Positions 22,551 through 34,359 of a stretch of 64,000 nucleotides of DNA are shown here, one piece after another. This DNA is from Montifringilla adamsi. Its lineage: Eukaryota; Chordata; Aves; Passeriformes; Passeridae. The stretch is from NCBI GenBank assembly GCA_017590115.1, contig JAGGNK010003335.1, positions 806,001 to 870,000 on the forward strand, written 5' to 3'. The notes below the pieces were generated by a model. That model saw only the letters and a program-made list of their open reading frames with translations, did no database searches and had not been told where the DNA came from. Numbering within the stretch: position 1 is the stretch's first letter; each line of letters opens with the position of its first letter. A program made the translations under genes and the position numbers.

Positions 22551-25500
22551 ATGCCGGACCGCGACAGTGAGTCTGGGGACAGGGGGCACGGGGCATTCCC
22601 GGACACCCCCGGACCGCGACACTTGGCCCGCGCGGGGGCCGTCGCGGCGCTTTTGGCGGGGCGGGTGGCAGCGGCCCGTGGGGGGCGGTGTAGGCCCAAG
22701 CTGCGCTGGGGAGCGGGGGGACCCCGGGGAGCCCCGGCCCGGTGCGAGGGACAGCTCTGCGGGGGGACGGGCTGCGGCCACAGCCCGCGGAGCCGGGGCA
22801 GTGACCGCGCGGGACCGTTCGGCAGCCCACGCTGAGGAGCTAGGCGGGGGTGCGGCGGGGCAGAGCCTCAGCGCGGGGATTGACACCGGGAGCGCCCCGG
22901 GAGTGGGGCCGTGGCTGTTTCGGGCCCTTGAGAGGATGCGGGGGCAGTCCCGGGCTGCGGGGCACGGGACACCCTCGGGGAGAGACGCCCCCTAGAAGGG
23001 ACAGAGCCGCGGGGCTTGGGGGCGGTGGGTCTGGCAGTGGCACCGGGACCCCCGTGTCCTGCTCAGGCAGGCGAGGCCGGCTCGGTGCCCTCGGGCTGGG
23101 ATCCAGCTCGGAGCCACGGGCAGACACTATTCCCTTCGGGCTTCTGGGAGGTGCGAAGCTGTGCAAGCCGTGCCTGAGCTCTCTCTCCTGTTCCCTAGAT
23201 GAGCCGTTCTCCAACCCCCTGGCCCCCGAGGGCCACGATGTGGACGACTCGCACTCCTTCCATCAGTGAGTACAGCCCTGGGGCACTGGGCTGGGGCTGG
23301 AGCAGCACTGAGGGACCCCAGGCTGATTCCCATGGAGAAGCTGGAAATCACTGGTGCACTCCAGCCTTTGGGCCCCCTCCCTGGGTACTTGGTGTCCATC
23401 TCGGTCACACAGGACCTGCTCCTCCTCCAGAGCTCTTTGGGAGTGATGGTTTCTGTTCCTTCCCTCCCTTGCAGGTCCAAGCTGACCAATGAAGACTTCA
23501 GGAAGCTTCTCATGACCCCGCGGGCTGCGCCAACATCTGCGCCACCCTCCAAATCTCGCCACCATGAGTGAGTAGGGCTCTGTTTCAGAGGTCCATGGGA
23601 CAATCCGTGCCCCCTTTCCCTCTGGGGCTCTGGGCCCAGCTGACCCTCTCCCCTGCACTCTGCAGGGGAATATCTACAGGGGCTTTTGCCAGTGAGTGTG
23701 GGAAGTGGGGAAGCACGTGGGTCAGGGCTGCTGTAAAGAAAAGAGTGAGGCTTCATAGCTTTTAAGACACTGTGCAGGAGGCAGATTTGGTTTGGTGAAA
23801 ATTAGTTTTTTCCCTTCCTCTCCCTGCTGACAGTGTAGAATTAGGGGGGAATTAAGGGTGAGAGACTGTTCTGTTCCATCTCCGAGCACCTCAGTGCTCT
23901 GCTGTATCTAGGGACTGTTCTGTCCACCTGTCACCCATGTGGCTCTGCAGGCTGTACATGTGTTTTTCCACCCTTTTCCAGGATGCCCCGGGAGTACAAT
24001 GAAGATGAAGATCCAGCGGCTCGCAGGAGAAAGAAGAAAAGGTAAGTGGGGAAAGAGATGCAGCAGGACTTGTCATTATACATCATGTCCTGACAGTGGA
24101 AGCAGTTCTGATCTCTTGTGCTCCCAAAGAGAGCCTTGAGTGGATTATTTAAGAGCTTTGGAGAAGAGCTCAGGCTGAGGAGCTGTCACTGCTTGTGGGA
24201 ACAGCTGTGGGACGGCAGCAGTAGGATGGGGCTGAAGCTTCACCTCCAGAAGAAGCAGGAGAGGCCCTGTGGGTGTCTGGGAGAGCAGGGCAGTGGTGGG
24301 ACCTTGCACTGATCCCTGTGTGTTTTTGGGACATGTCTGCACAGCAGGACTGCGCTGGACCCCTTCCCTTTGGAAGGGAGGACGGAGCTCCTCAGTACAG
24401 CAGTTTCCTCCAGGCCTGTTGTGTCCCGTGGTGCTCTAGTGCATTTCTGGGGAAAGGATTGGGAGCAGAATGGGTGTGTGTGAGGCCTCAGGAGCTGTTA
24501 CCTGACCCCAAAACCATGAGCAGGTCACTCTTAACCCTGAGCTGTGTGCCACCCCCAGTTACTATGCCAAGCTGCGGCAGCAGGAGATCGAGCGCGAGAG
24601 GGAGCTGGCCGAGAAGTACCGGGATCGAGCCAAGGAGAGGAGAGATGGAGTGAACAAGGACTACGAGGAGACAGAGCTGATCAGCACCACTGCCAACTAC
24701 AGGGCAGTGGGGCCCACGGCCGAGGCGTACGTGGGCTGTGCTGGGGGCTGGGCTGGCCAGGCTGGTCTGGGGGGGCTGGCCCTCACCTGGCTCTGGTCTC
24801 ACCGCACAGGGATAAATCTGCTGCGGAGAAGAGGAGACAGTTGATCCAGGAGTCCAAGTTCTTGGGTGGTGACATGGAGCACACTCACTTGGTGAAGGGT
24901 CTGGACTTTGCGCTGTTGCAGAAGGTGAGTGCAGATATCACAGTGCTGCTCTTGGCCTGTCCTCTCCCACAGGCACACAGGTGCTTGGTCTTGGCAGTGT
25001 GGATGTCTTTTCCTGGGAAGGGTTGCTGCAAGGCTGGGGATCTGATGGGCTCACAGATGGGCAGCAATGGCATGGGATGGACTGTAATGTGTGGATTTAC
25101 TCTGCATCCAGGTACGAGCTGAGATTGCCAGCAAGGAGAAGGAAGAGGAGGAAATGATGGAGAAGCCCCAGAAAGAAACTAAGTGAGTGATTGAGTATTT
25201 GGCATTCCTGAGTGCAGCTGCTTGCCAGAGAGGAAGATGCAGAGGAGTCATTCACTTGGCTCTAACACTTCTGGTTTCTGTTTCTGTTTAGGAAAGATGA
25301 AGATCCTGAGAACAAAATTGAATTCAAGACCCGGCTGGGTAAGACTGTGTTGATGTGGCTGTTCCCCACCTTGTCTGTGCTGTGAATGTGGGAGAAATCC
25401 TGGAGGGTGAATGTAGGAATGAAAACCATTGGAGTGGGAGATTCCTGAATTTGAGGACTGAAGGAAGTGTGTACTTAGGAGGTGGTTCTCATATTGCTGA

Positions 25501-28500
25501 TAAACTAAACATGGTTCACTTTGGGCTTGTCCTCTGCTTTCCCACACTTTTCCTTCTGCCCAGGCCGCAACATTTACCGCATCCTGTTCAAGAACAAGAC
25601 CTACGAGCGGAACGAGCTGTTCCTGCCGGGCAGGATGGCCTATGTGGTGGATCTGGATGATGAATATGCCGACACTGACATCCCCACCACGCTGATCCGC
25701 AGCAAGGCTGACTGCCCCACCATGGAGGTACCAGCTGGCCTGCAGCCTGCTTCGCCTCACTGCTCTGAGTTTGGCCAGAGCAGGTTTTTCTGGGAGGGCT
25801 TCCCTGTCAGGGGAGTGGTATGCTTCCTCCTGGATTTCCCTTTCAGGCACAGACCACGCTAACCACCAATGACATCGTCATCAGCAAGCTCACGCAGATC
25901 CTCTCCTATCTCAGGCAAGGCACCCGCAACAAGAAGCTCAAGAAGAAAGACAAAGGTAGGAGGTGACAGGAACCAAGTAATAGGATTTGAGTGCTTGGAG
26001 CATATCCCAAGGGAATGGGATGTACTTTGGTTTGTGGTATTCCCCTGTGCCGTGAAACAGTGGGCCTGGAGAACAGTGATTTCCTAAATGCTGAGTCCTG
26101 AAGGCAGAAGCACATTGGTCAGGCTGCTGGGAAGTTAGAGCTTTGAGGGAGGGTACCTCGTGGTGCTCTGCTCTTCCTGATGAAGGCCCAGTTCCTTGGG
26201 GAAATGCATCCTCTTGGGGAGGGACACTATGGCTTCCGAAGGGGGCTGGGTATAATGTGACATCCTCCAGGCTTGCCACTCCTGCAGCTTGGAACCTGGA
26301 CAGGGACAGGGGGGCAGCACAGGGGGCAGAGTGGATGTTGTGCCTCTCACTGCTGTTGTGTCCTTGCAGGGAAGCTGGATGAGAAGAAACCTCCTGAAGC
26401 TGATATGAAGTAAGTGCCTCCCTGCTCTCAGGCTATGGGGTCACAGCTCTGTCTCTTAAGGAATGGCTTTTTGGCCCTCCACATTCAGAGAGGGCTGAGT
26501 TTGGAGCTGCTGGACCTGCAGTTTGTAGGATAAGGCTGGAGGCAAGCTCTGGTTTGGATTTCAGGCTTGAGGCAGGTGAGGGCTCACTGTTGCCCCGGAC
26601 CACACAACTCAGGTCCTGCAGCAGAAGGGAGCAGAGGTGCAGTGAGACCTCTGACAGATGTGGAAACCATTTCCATATCTGGTGTCCTTAGCTCTTGGTG
26701 CTGGTCCTATGTGTTCCAGGTGACAAGGAGGTGGTTATGGCCTCTCTTCCTGCAGCACATGTAACTCCAGGCTCTTTTTCCACTTGTAGCATCTTTGAAG
26801 ACATTGGGGATTATGTGCCCTCCACTGCCAAAATACCACGGGACAAGGAACGGGAGAGATACCGGGAGAGGGAGCGTGACCGGGACCGGGAGCGAGACCG
26901 GGAGCGAGAGCGTGACCGGGACCGGGAGCGCGAGAGGGACAGGGAGCGGGACCGGGAGCGTGAGGAGGAGAAGAAGAGGCACAGCTACTTTGAGAAGCCC
27001 AAGGCTGATGATGAGGTGAGTCTCTGCTTGTGAAGGCCTGTCCCACCTGAGATCTACCCTTTGTGGGGTTGGGGGCTTTGGGTGTCTCTGGTTGTGCCCC
27101 TGCACGTGCCAGTGTCAGCTCCTGCTGAGCTGTGCCTGTCCCCAGAGCTTGCTGTGTGGCTGGGTGCTTGTCCTGTCCCTCAGCCAGTGAGGCAGCACTA
27201 GCACCAGCCTGCTGGGCTTGTGGTTCAGCTCTGTGTGATTGACACTGTCTCTCCCTCTTCTTTGCAGCCCACAGACATCGACAAAGGTGAGTCAAGTGGT
27301 GTGGGCACCTGAGAGCGATGGGACAAGAGGGAATGGTTTTAAGCTAAAAGAGGAGAGATTTAGATTATATATTAGGAAGGAATTCTTCCCTGTGAGCATG
27401 GAGAGGCCCTGGCAGAGCTTGCCCAGAGAAGCTGTGGCTGCCCCATCCCTGCAAGTGTTCAAGGCCAAGTTGGGCAGGGTTTGGAGCACCCTGGGATGGT
27501 GGAAGGTGTCCCTGCCTATGGCAGGGAGTTGGAACAAGACGGGCTTCAAGATTCCTTCCAACACAAACTGTTGTAAGATTCCAGGTCTCCTGGGATCAGC
27601 TGAGCCCATCAGTGCCAAACTGGTTTGCTCCTCCTCTTGTACCTAATGTGAGGCAGCTTATCCTGCATGTTACTGTGTCCCAAAGGGACTCTGCTCAGCC
27701 CCAGTGTTCTGCAGTGACCTGTTCTCCCCCCAGATGTAACCTGCTGCTTTCTCTACCCCAGGACCCGGCTCAGCCAAGGAGCTCATCAAGTCCATCAATG
27801 AGAAGTTTGCTGGAGCTGCTGGCTGGGAGGGAACAGAGGCATATCCTTTATGTCTGTGCCAGCCTGACTGACTGTGGGGCTGGGCTGCCCTTGCAGGCAC
27901 AAGCACATCTGGGGAATTGTCCTGCCTCACCTGATTGCAAGGAAGTGCTTCTCACACACCAAACAAAAGCTCTACATCCCCTGGTTTGGTTGTGTTGGGG
28001 CAGGAGGGGGTTTTCAGCTGGCTGTGCCCAGCCTGCAGCTGTAAGGCTCAGCTCATATGGTATTTTCCTTAACTGCTGCCACTTTGAAGAAGCCAGAAGA
28101 CAAGAAGCAGCTGGGAGACTTCTTTGGCATGTCCAACAGCTATGCCGAGTGCTACCCTGCCACGTAAGGAGCAGTGGGAAGCTGTGGGGTGGGAGCAGGC
28201 TGTACCAAGGGGCTGCTGTTCTCTGGCAGGAAGAACTTGAACATCAGACCCACTGCTTGTTGGGGAGCAGGCCTGGCCTTGTCTGTGGCAACAGCTGACT
28301 GGTAAAACCATCCCAAGCCCTTGGCCCTTCTTAGCTGCTCTCTGCTGTAGGTGGCTGCCTGGAGCCTGCTGCCCCTCAGAGCCAGGGGGAGGCTGAGGTA
28401 GCTGGGAATCTGCTGCATTCCCAGTTAATCCATGTGGTTGTGAAGCTGTGGCCTCCCTCAGTGGGAGAGGAACATGTTTCAGCTTGCAGAGTCATCCTGG

Positions 28501-30426
28501 AAGCATTTCCAACCTTGGATGCCCTGTGGTACAGGCCACTTGCAGGGCTTGCAGCTGGGGGCACTTCTCTCTGGCCCAGGAACTGAGTTTGTTTGGTCTG
28601 AGGCCATGAGACACGACTCCCACCAGCTCCAAGGCCCTGATCCATCTCATGGACCCACTCTGAACCCTTTCCTTGCTTTTTTCTTCCCAGAATGGATGAT
28701 ATGGCTGTGGACAGCGATGAGGAGGTGGACTACAGCAAAATGGATCAGGTATGTTGGCACCAGCCTTGAGGAACAGCCAGCAAAGTAGGCACCCGTGCCA
28801 GCTGAGAGGATCCCATGGGAAAGAAGCAGCACTGGAGCTGGGTGCTGAGTGAGCTTTGGGGTTTGCTGATCTGCTCCCTGTTGTGTCAGGAAGCAAACAG
28901 GTGTCACTGGCACTTGACCCAGAGGTGTTGATAGGCATGCTACTCTGTCCTGACTTCCTCTTCCACAAAATCTGGAACATCTTTATGGAGGGGATCTGGA
29001 GCCAAGGCCATTGATTTGGGGCTGGTGGGAGATGGAGCCTCATGGCTGGGTGTGCAGGGCTGTGTGAGAAGCCCTCCCAGCAGCTGAGGAGCTGCTCTGA
29101 GTCGTTCTCTCCCTGCAGGGTAACAAGAAGGGGCCTCTGGGCCGCTGGGACTTTGACACACAGGAGGAGTACAGCGAGTACATGAACAACAAAGAGGCTC
29201 TGCCCAAGTGAGTGCAGCCCTCAGGAAGGGCCAAACAAGGGTTCTGGGCAGAATGGCCATGCTGGCCAAGCTTGGGTGCTGGGGCAGTTTAAAGCAAGCT
29301 GGGGGCTCTCTTGTGAGAACCTGAGGAGGAGCTGTGGGTCCTGGGTCTGGTTTGGTTTTGCTTTTAGCGTCACTCCTGAGGACTCTGGCCTAGGTACTGC
29401 TTTCAGGGGCTCAGGCCAGCTCTGGAGCATGTGCTCGTGGCTGGGGACACATGTCCCTTCCTGTGGCAGGCTGTGGATCCCCTGTGAGTGCTGAGCCACG
29501 CCTTGCTCTTTCTCCAGGGCAGCCTTCCAGTACGGCATCAAGATGTCTGAGGGACGCAAGACGCGCCGCTTCAAGGAGACCAACGACAAGGCGGAGCTGG
29601 ACCGGCAGTGGAAGAAGATCAGCGCGGTGAGTGCCCTGGCTGGGCTGGGGCTGCTGTGCCAGGAGCTCCCCCCCAGCCCTGTGCTCGCTGTCCTGCCATG
29701 GCCAGTGTGTGTGTGAGCACCAGGGCTGGCTCTCTACCAGCTGCATTTGCTCCTTGCAAGAGCATCAGCCAAGTACTTGGGGCTTCAGTATTGCAGAGGT
29801 GGTTGGAGCTCTATTTGGAACCCTTGTCCTGCAAGCAGCCCCACACTGGGGCTTTTTGCTCTGGGCTGTGCAGCAGATGAATGTGCCCAAACCCCATTAG
29901 TTTGGAGCCATCCAAAGGGTATGGTAGGGGACAGGATGTGTTTAGTGGCTCCCTGTTTGCCAGCTGGCAGAGCTGGGGGTTGTTGTGGCAGTATGGGACA
30001 GGCTGGGGAAGGTGAGAACAAATAGTCTGTTGTGGCCAGAAAGGAGCAAAGGGTGAACAGGCTGAGCTTCTCCAGCTGTAGCTCACCTCAGCTCGCTGTG
30101 GCCTGGCTGCAGCTCTCCCTCAGTGTATCTGGCACCCTCCAGCCCCTCTGCTAGCTGTGAGCAGCCAGATCCCCTGAGGGTAACAGGACTTTGTGCTTTC
30201 TCTGCAGATCATCGAGAAAAGGAAGAAGTTGGAGGCTGATGGGTAAGTACAGTGGTCTCTGTGCCTCAGCTGCAGGGGCCCTGCTGGCTCCCCCCCACCT
30301 TCTGTGGTGTGAAAGTGTGGATGTCAGTGCTGAGCTCTGGATGGTGGAGCTGCCTGCCCTGCATCCTCACCGCTCTCCTGCCCCTCTCTGTCTTCCAGGG
30401 TGGAGGTGAAACGTCCGAAGTACTGA
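22551..30426 (+). CDS. IK: IK (RED), spliceosomal RED-repeat protein
   Basis: RED is a spliceosomal B-complex protein, partner of SMU1, needed for pre-mRNA splicing and mitotic progression; it is nuclear. Twenty exons: 22551-22566, 23199-23265, 23475-23567, 23982-24041, 24559-24726, 24810-24924, 25112-25182, 25292-25338, 25564-25727, 25847-25955, 26370-26409, 26790-27015, 27268-27286, 27762-27840, 28083-28163, 28691-28748, 29119-29207, 29518-29626, 30208-30242, 30399-30426. They join to 557 aa, the human length. Landmarks are HDVDDSHSFHQ, EDFRKLLMTPRAAPTSAP, the long RE/RD dipeptide array in exon 12 that names the protein, KELIKSINEKFAG, GDFFGMSNSYAECYPAT and the C-terminal VEVKRPKY. The intron between exons 14 and 15 has AT-AC ends. 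Promoter shared with NDUFA2. Confidence 0.98.
27310..27585 (+). mobile_element. CR1 fragment in IK intron 13
   Basis: Shows 'tatattaggaaggaattcttccctgtgag', 'ttgcccagagaagctgtggctgccccatccctg', 'gtgttcaaggccaagttgggcagg' and a degenerated tail. Sense-oriented with IK. Confidence 0.88.
27841..28082 (+). other. Putative AT-AC (U12-type) intron of IK
   Basis: The exon 14/15 frame joins only if the intron starts with ATATCCTTTA at 27841 and ends with ...GCCAC at 28082. ATATCCTT is the U12 5' splice site consensus. A perfect U12 branch site, TTCCTTAAC, lies at 28065-28073, about 10 bases before the AC. The joined protein reads GTEALKKPEDKKQ, matching GTESLKKPEDKKQ of mammals. Confidence 0.88.
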
Positions 30427-30606
30427 TTTCTCCTGCGTTTCTTCCTCCCTCTCCTGGAATCCTGGCCTGCTGGGAGCTGCCTTCCTGGAGCCTGCTGGTG
30501 TGCTGTCCTTGCTCCACGCACCATCCACTCTCTGCTCAGGGTTGGGGGCTCTTCCCTCCCTCTGTTCTTTGCTGTAGAGCCTGTGCTGTGTAAATGTTGT
30601 AGCCTT

Positions 30607-30612
30607 AATAAA
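30607..30612 (+). terminator. IK poly(A) signal
   Basis: AATAAA 181 bases after the IK stop, followed by a TGTGTG-rich stretch (tttgtgtgtgagcttctgtttgtgtgtg), a classical downstream element. Confidence 0.9.
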
Positions 30613-31383
30613 ACCTCATTAAATTTGTGTGTGAGCTTCTGTTTGTGTGTGCAGGGAGGAGGGGCCTGGGCACATTCTGGCCTCCTTTGGAGCAGCAGGG
30701 GTGCTAGGACTCTTCTACTTACCAGGCACTGTTGGGGCTGACAGGGCTGCTCAGTGTATTTATTGTGGGAGCCTTTTGGGCTAGGAGCAGCATCCCTGGA
30801 TAAAATTAACAAATTTGAGGGTAATAATCCCAGCTGAGCATTATGTGCCTCAGGGTCGGAGGAAGAAATGGGACCCTGAGCTCAGGTACAGAAAGAGCAA
30901 TGACCTGAAGCAGAGGCTGTGCAAGCTGCTCTAAGCGTCGGCAGAGGGCTGCTGTGGGTATGGTGGGGCCAGCACAAAGCTCGTTCCCTCAGGGCGGGAC
31001 CAGCAGGGAGCTGGGATGGCCCCTCGGGCAGGGACGCTGTTGGTGGTCCCTGGCTGGGTTGGGGTGTTTAGGGGGGGCCCTACAGCCCCCAGAGCCTGCA
31101 AGGGGCCGAAGTGGCACCTGGTCCCTGGCCGCCCCCTCCCCTGGGATCAGAGAGAGGAGATGACTGTGTGAATCAGGGAGCCTGTGGAGCTCCCAGTGGT
31201 GGGGCCCCGAGGCGGGGGAGCCCCGAGGCGGGGGAGCCCCGAGGCGGGGGAGCCCCGAGGCGGGGGAGCCCCGAGGCGGGGGAGCCCCGCAGCGCTGGAG
31301 AGCCGCGGGCGGGCGGTCCCACGTAATCAGAGGGGCGGGGTATATGTAAACGAAGGCGTGGACATGTAAATGAGCAGGGAGCC
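30613..31383. other. IK/WDR55 intergenic region and WDR55 promoter
   Basis: No exon is visible. The right half becomes GC-rich and carries a 16-bp tandem repeat just before the WDR55 start. A TATA-like 'gggtatatgtaaac' lies about 45 bases upstream of the WDR55 ATG. Confidence 0.5.
31205..31284. repeat. Five perfect 16-bp GC-box repeats upstream of WDR55
   Basis: The unit ccccgaggcgggggag is repeated five times without a mismatch at 31205-31284. Each unit holds GGCGGGGG, an Sp1-type GC box. The array ends 99 bases upstream of the WDR55 ATG. Confidence 0.95.
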
Positions 31384-33465
31384 ATGGCGGCCGCCATGGC
31401 GGAGGTGAGCACGCGTGGGGCTGCGGGAGCCTGGAGCCCCCGGCCCCGGTCCCACGGCCCCGCTGTCCCCAGGAGCCGCAGGAGTCCCCGGAGCCGGCGG
31501 CGCGGGAGCCGCGAGTGCGGGACACCCCCGAGGACATCTGCCTGGAGGCCACGGCCAACGCCATCGCGCTGCACCCGGCGCGGCCGCTGCTGGCCGCGGG
31601 GGACGTGGACGGCGATGTGTACCTGTGAGTGGGGCCGGGCTGGGAAGGGGGTCCCGGCTCTGGGACACGCTGCGCACGGGCGGTGGGGCTCCCCAGCTGC
31701 CCGCGGGTCCCGGCGAGCACTCCCGGTGCCGGCAGGTACTCGTACTCCTGCACCGAGGGGGAGAACCGGCAGCTCTGGTCCTCGGGACATCACCTCAAGT
31801 CGTGCCGGGACGTGGCGTTCTCCCAGGACGGGCAGAGTGAGTGCGGGGGACGTGGGGTGGCACCGGGCGACGCCGGGCGGGGGGCACTAACCCGTCTCTC
31901 CAGAGCTTTTCACTGTGTCCAAGGATAAGTCCATCCACATTCTGACGGCGGAGGAGGGACGGCTGGAAACGCGCTTCCCCAAGGCTCACGAGTAAGTCTA
32001 TGCAGGCGGCTCATTCTGGGCACAACAGCTGGGGCATTGTCCCCTTCTGTCCCTCGGCACAGCCACACAGCCCTGGGCCGTGGGAAGAGCCCGCAGTGCT
32101 GCTCTGGCAGCCGTGACCGTGGGGCCGGGGTCTCTGCAGAGCAGCTCTCAACTGCGTGCTGCCCATCGACAACCACATCTTTGCCACGGGTGACGACGGC
32201 GGGGCAGTGAAGGTGTGGGACCTGCGCAGGGGCAGTGCCATCCTGGAGACACGGCAGCAGGAGGAGTACATCAGTGCCATGACTGTGGATGGCAACGGGA
32301 AGATCCTGCTGACAGCCAGGTACCGGAGGGGCTTTGTGGTCTTGGAGTCAGGCTCCCCGTGTCCATTCATGGCTGGAGTGCCCTGTGCCATGTCCCGTGC
32401 TCACAGAGTGTCCCTTCTACGTCCCACAGTGGTGATGGCACCTTGGGCGTCTACAACGTGAAGAGACGGCGCTTTGAGCTGCTCTCGGAGCCGCAGAACG
32501 GCGACCTGACATCTGTGGTGCTGATGAAGGTTGGCACTGCTCCCAGCATGGAGCAGGATCCCACAGCCCCCTGTCCTCGCTCCATTTTTTGTTCTGCCTC
32601 TGCCTCACTGCCCTCCCTCATGCCTAGAGGGGGAGGAAAGTGGCATGTGGCTCCAGCGAAGGCACCATCTACCTCTTCAACTGGGACGGCTTCGGGGCCG
32701 CCAGCGACCGCTTTGCGCTCAGGGCAGAGACCATTGACTGCATGGTGCCCATCACGGACAGCATCGTGTGCGTGGGGTCCCTGGACGGAGTCATCAGGTC
32801 AGGGGCTGCGGTGGGGAGGGATGGGGAGCAGTGGGACGGGATGAGGGGGAATGGAGAGCGATGGGATGGAAGGACGTGGGATCTGGAGGGATTGTGGGGG
32901 GTGAGATGGGATAGGGAGGGGAGGGTGGTGGGATAGGAAGGGGAGAAGAGCAGGCATCTCCATTTGGGGGGGGGGGGGGATGGGGAGGGGGTGACAGGTA
33001 ATTGTGGAGAATAGGATGGGGTGGGATGGGCTGGGATGGACCGAGGAGGGTGTGGGACGGGATCAGCCGTGCCCAGGACAGCACAGCGGGCAGACGGCGT
33101 TCCCGGGCGCTGCAGGGCCCTCAGTGCCCCGTGTCGTGCCCAGGGCGGTGAACGTGCTGCCGAACCGCGTGCTGGGCTGCGTGGGGCAGCACCTGGGCGA
33201 GCCCATCGAGCAGCTGGCCGTGGCCGCGGACGGGAAGCTCCTGGCCAGCAGCGGCCACGACCAGAAGGTGAAGTTCTGGGACGTGTCGGCGCTCGGCTCC
33301 ATGGTGGTCGATGATTACCGCCGGAAGAAGAAGAAGGGCGGGCCGCTGCGCGCCCTCAGCAGCAAGGCGCTGGGCAGCGGGGAGGATTTCTTCGCCGACC
33401 TGCGGGACGAGGCCGAGCCGGAGGCGGCGGAGGGCGGTGACAGCGGCGACAGCGACAGCGACTGA
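31384..33465 (+). CDS. WDR55: WDR55, WD-repeat nucleolar protein
   Basis: A nucleolar WD40 protein that acts in pre-rRNA processing and ribosome biogenesis. Eight exons: 31384-31404, 31473-31624, 31736-31836, 31904-31991, 32140-32319, 32430-32529, 32628-32797, 33144-33465, joining to 377 aa (human about 383). Recognisable blocks are RDTPEDI, the first WD blade ([25 protein letters not shown]), [14 protein letters not shown] [82 protein letters not shown] and [19 protein letters not shown]. It ends in an acidic tail. The first ATG gives MAAAMAE; a second in-frame ATG at 31396 is possible. Small introns are typical of a microchromosome gene. Confidence 0.96.
32941..33060. repeat. G-rich tract in WDR55 intron 7
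   Basis: A run of about 14 G at 32966-32979 lies inside a longer purine-rich region of ggatgggatgggg-type repeats (about 32810-33060). It has G-quadruplex potential on the plus strand, the transcribed sense strand. Confidence 0.7.
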
Positions 33466-33479
33466 GCGGCCGCGCGGGG

Positions 33480-33735
33480 CCGGGGGCGCTGCCCCCTCAG
33501 CGCTGCCGCCCCGCCCGGGGGCGGGGCTCTGCGCGTCCTTCTCGCGGGGCGCGACCAATCAGAGCCGCAACCCCTGGGAGTGCCCGCCTACAGGGCGTGG
33601 CCTGACTGCTATGCTACTGTTGTCAGTGGGCAGGACGCTGGCGTTCTGATTGGCTCCTAGGGCTGCCACTCAAGCTGGGCTGTAGGCGCGCGTCGGAGCG
33701 GGTGGGGGTCCCGCAGGGGACAGACTGGGCATGGT
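33480..33735 (+). promoter_or_regulatory. CpG island with CCAAT boxes downstream of WDR55
   Basis: GC-rich sequence holds a forward CCAAT (gaccaatcagagc, about 33552) and an inverted one (ctgattggctcc, about 33646). It ends in 'ctgggcatggtgagg', an ATG directly followed by a donor-like GTGAGG. It looks like a promoter rather than a 3' UTR, but no following coding exon was found. Confidence 0.4.
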
Positions 33736-34260
33736 GAGGCTGAGGGTCCTGCCGGAGGGCCTGAGCGGGGGAGGCCTTCAGGGGTGGGGGCACATGGCTG
33801 GGGCGAGAGAGACTGGGAACGGTCCCTGGCTGGGGTCCGTGAGGGATGGGGAGGGGCTCTGAGATGGGGGGACAGGGCTGGGGGCTCTGGTCACTGACTG
33901 GGGCGGGGTTAGCACTGAGGGTCCCTGCTGTGGGCAGTGCAGGGATGGGGGGACATGGCTGAGGGCTCCTGGTGGAGGGGTTATGGGGGAAGGGGTCGTG
34001 ATTGAACATCCCTGGTGAAGGAGGGGGGTGCTGGGATAAGGGAGGACATGGCTGGGGGGCTCTGGTGGATGAGAGGGCTGCTCTGAGCTATGGGGGGACA
34101 GGGCTGGGGGCTCTGGTGGGGGATGCGGTGCTGGGAGGGGAGGGGGTAATGCTGGGGTTTGCTGGTGAATTTGGGGGTCCTTCGGGTTGTTTTGGGATGG
34201 GGGGAGGCAGGGCAGTTCTCAGGAGGGGTGAGGGGGTGACATGGGGTCCAGGGTGCCTGG
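33736..34260. repeat. Degenerate G-rich tandem repeat
   Basis: Variants of 'gggacatggctgggggctctggt' recur with insertions across this stretch (for example near 33880, 34040 and 34100). The period is irregular. No coding potential is seen. Confidence 0.5.
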
Positions 34261-34347
34261 CCAGGGCAGACAGGTTCATTGCTTTCCTGCCCTGCTGTCC
34301 CAGCAGGTCAATTACCCTTTGTTAATTAAGATTTTAGCTCTGTTAGA

Positions 34348-34353
34348 AATAAA
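34348..34353 (+). terminator. Isolated AATAAA, possible distal poly(A) signal
   Basis: The first plus-strand AATAAA after the WDR55 stop, 880 bases downstream. It could end a long WDR55 3' UTR or a separate transcript from the CpG island at 33480. Confidence 0.3.
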
Positions 34354-34359
34354 CTCAGT

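Noticed and set aside
26707..27295. Minus-strand Pro/Leu-repeat frames opposite IK exon 12
   Set aside because: Mirror image of the RE/RD dipeptide array, not a gene.
27835..27850. GC-AG intron starting at 27839 in IK
   Set aside because: A GC donor would need a strong AG|GCAAGT context; here it is GCATATCC, while the AT-AC reading matches U12 consensus and restores the conserved protein.
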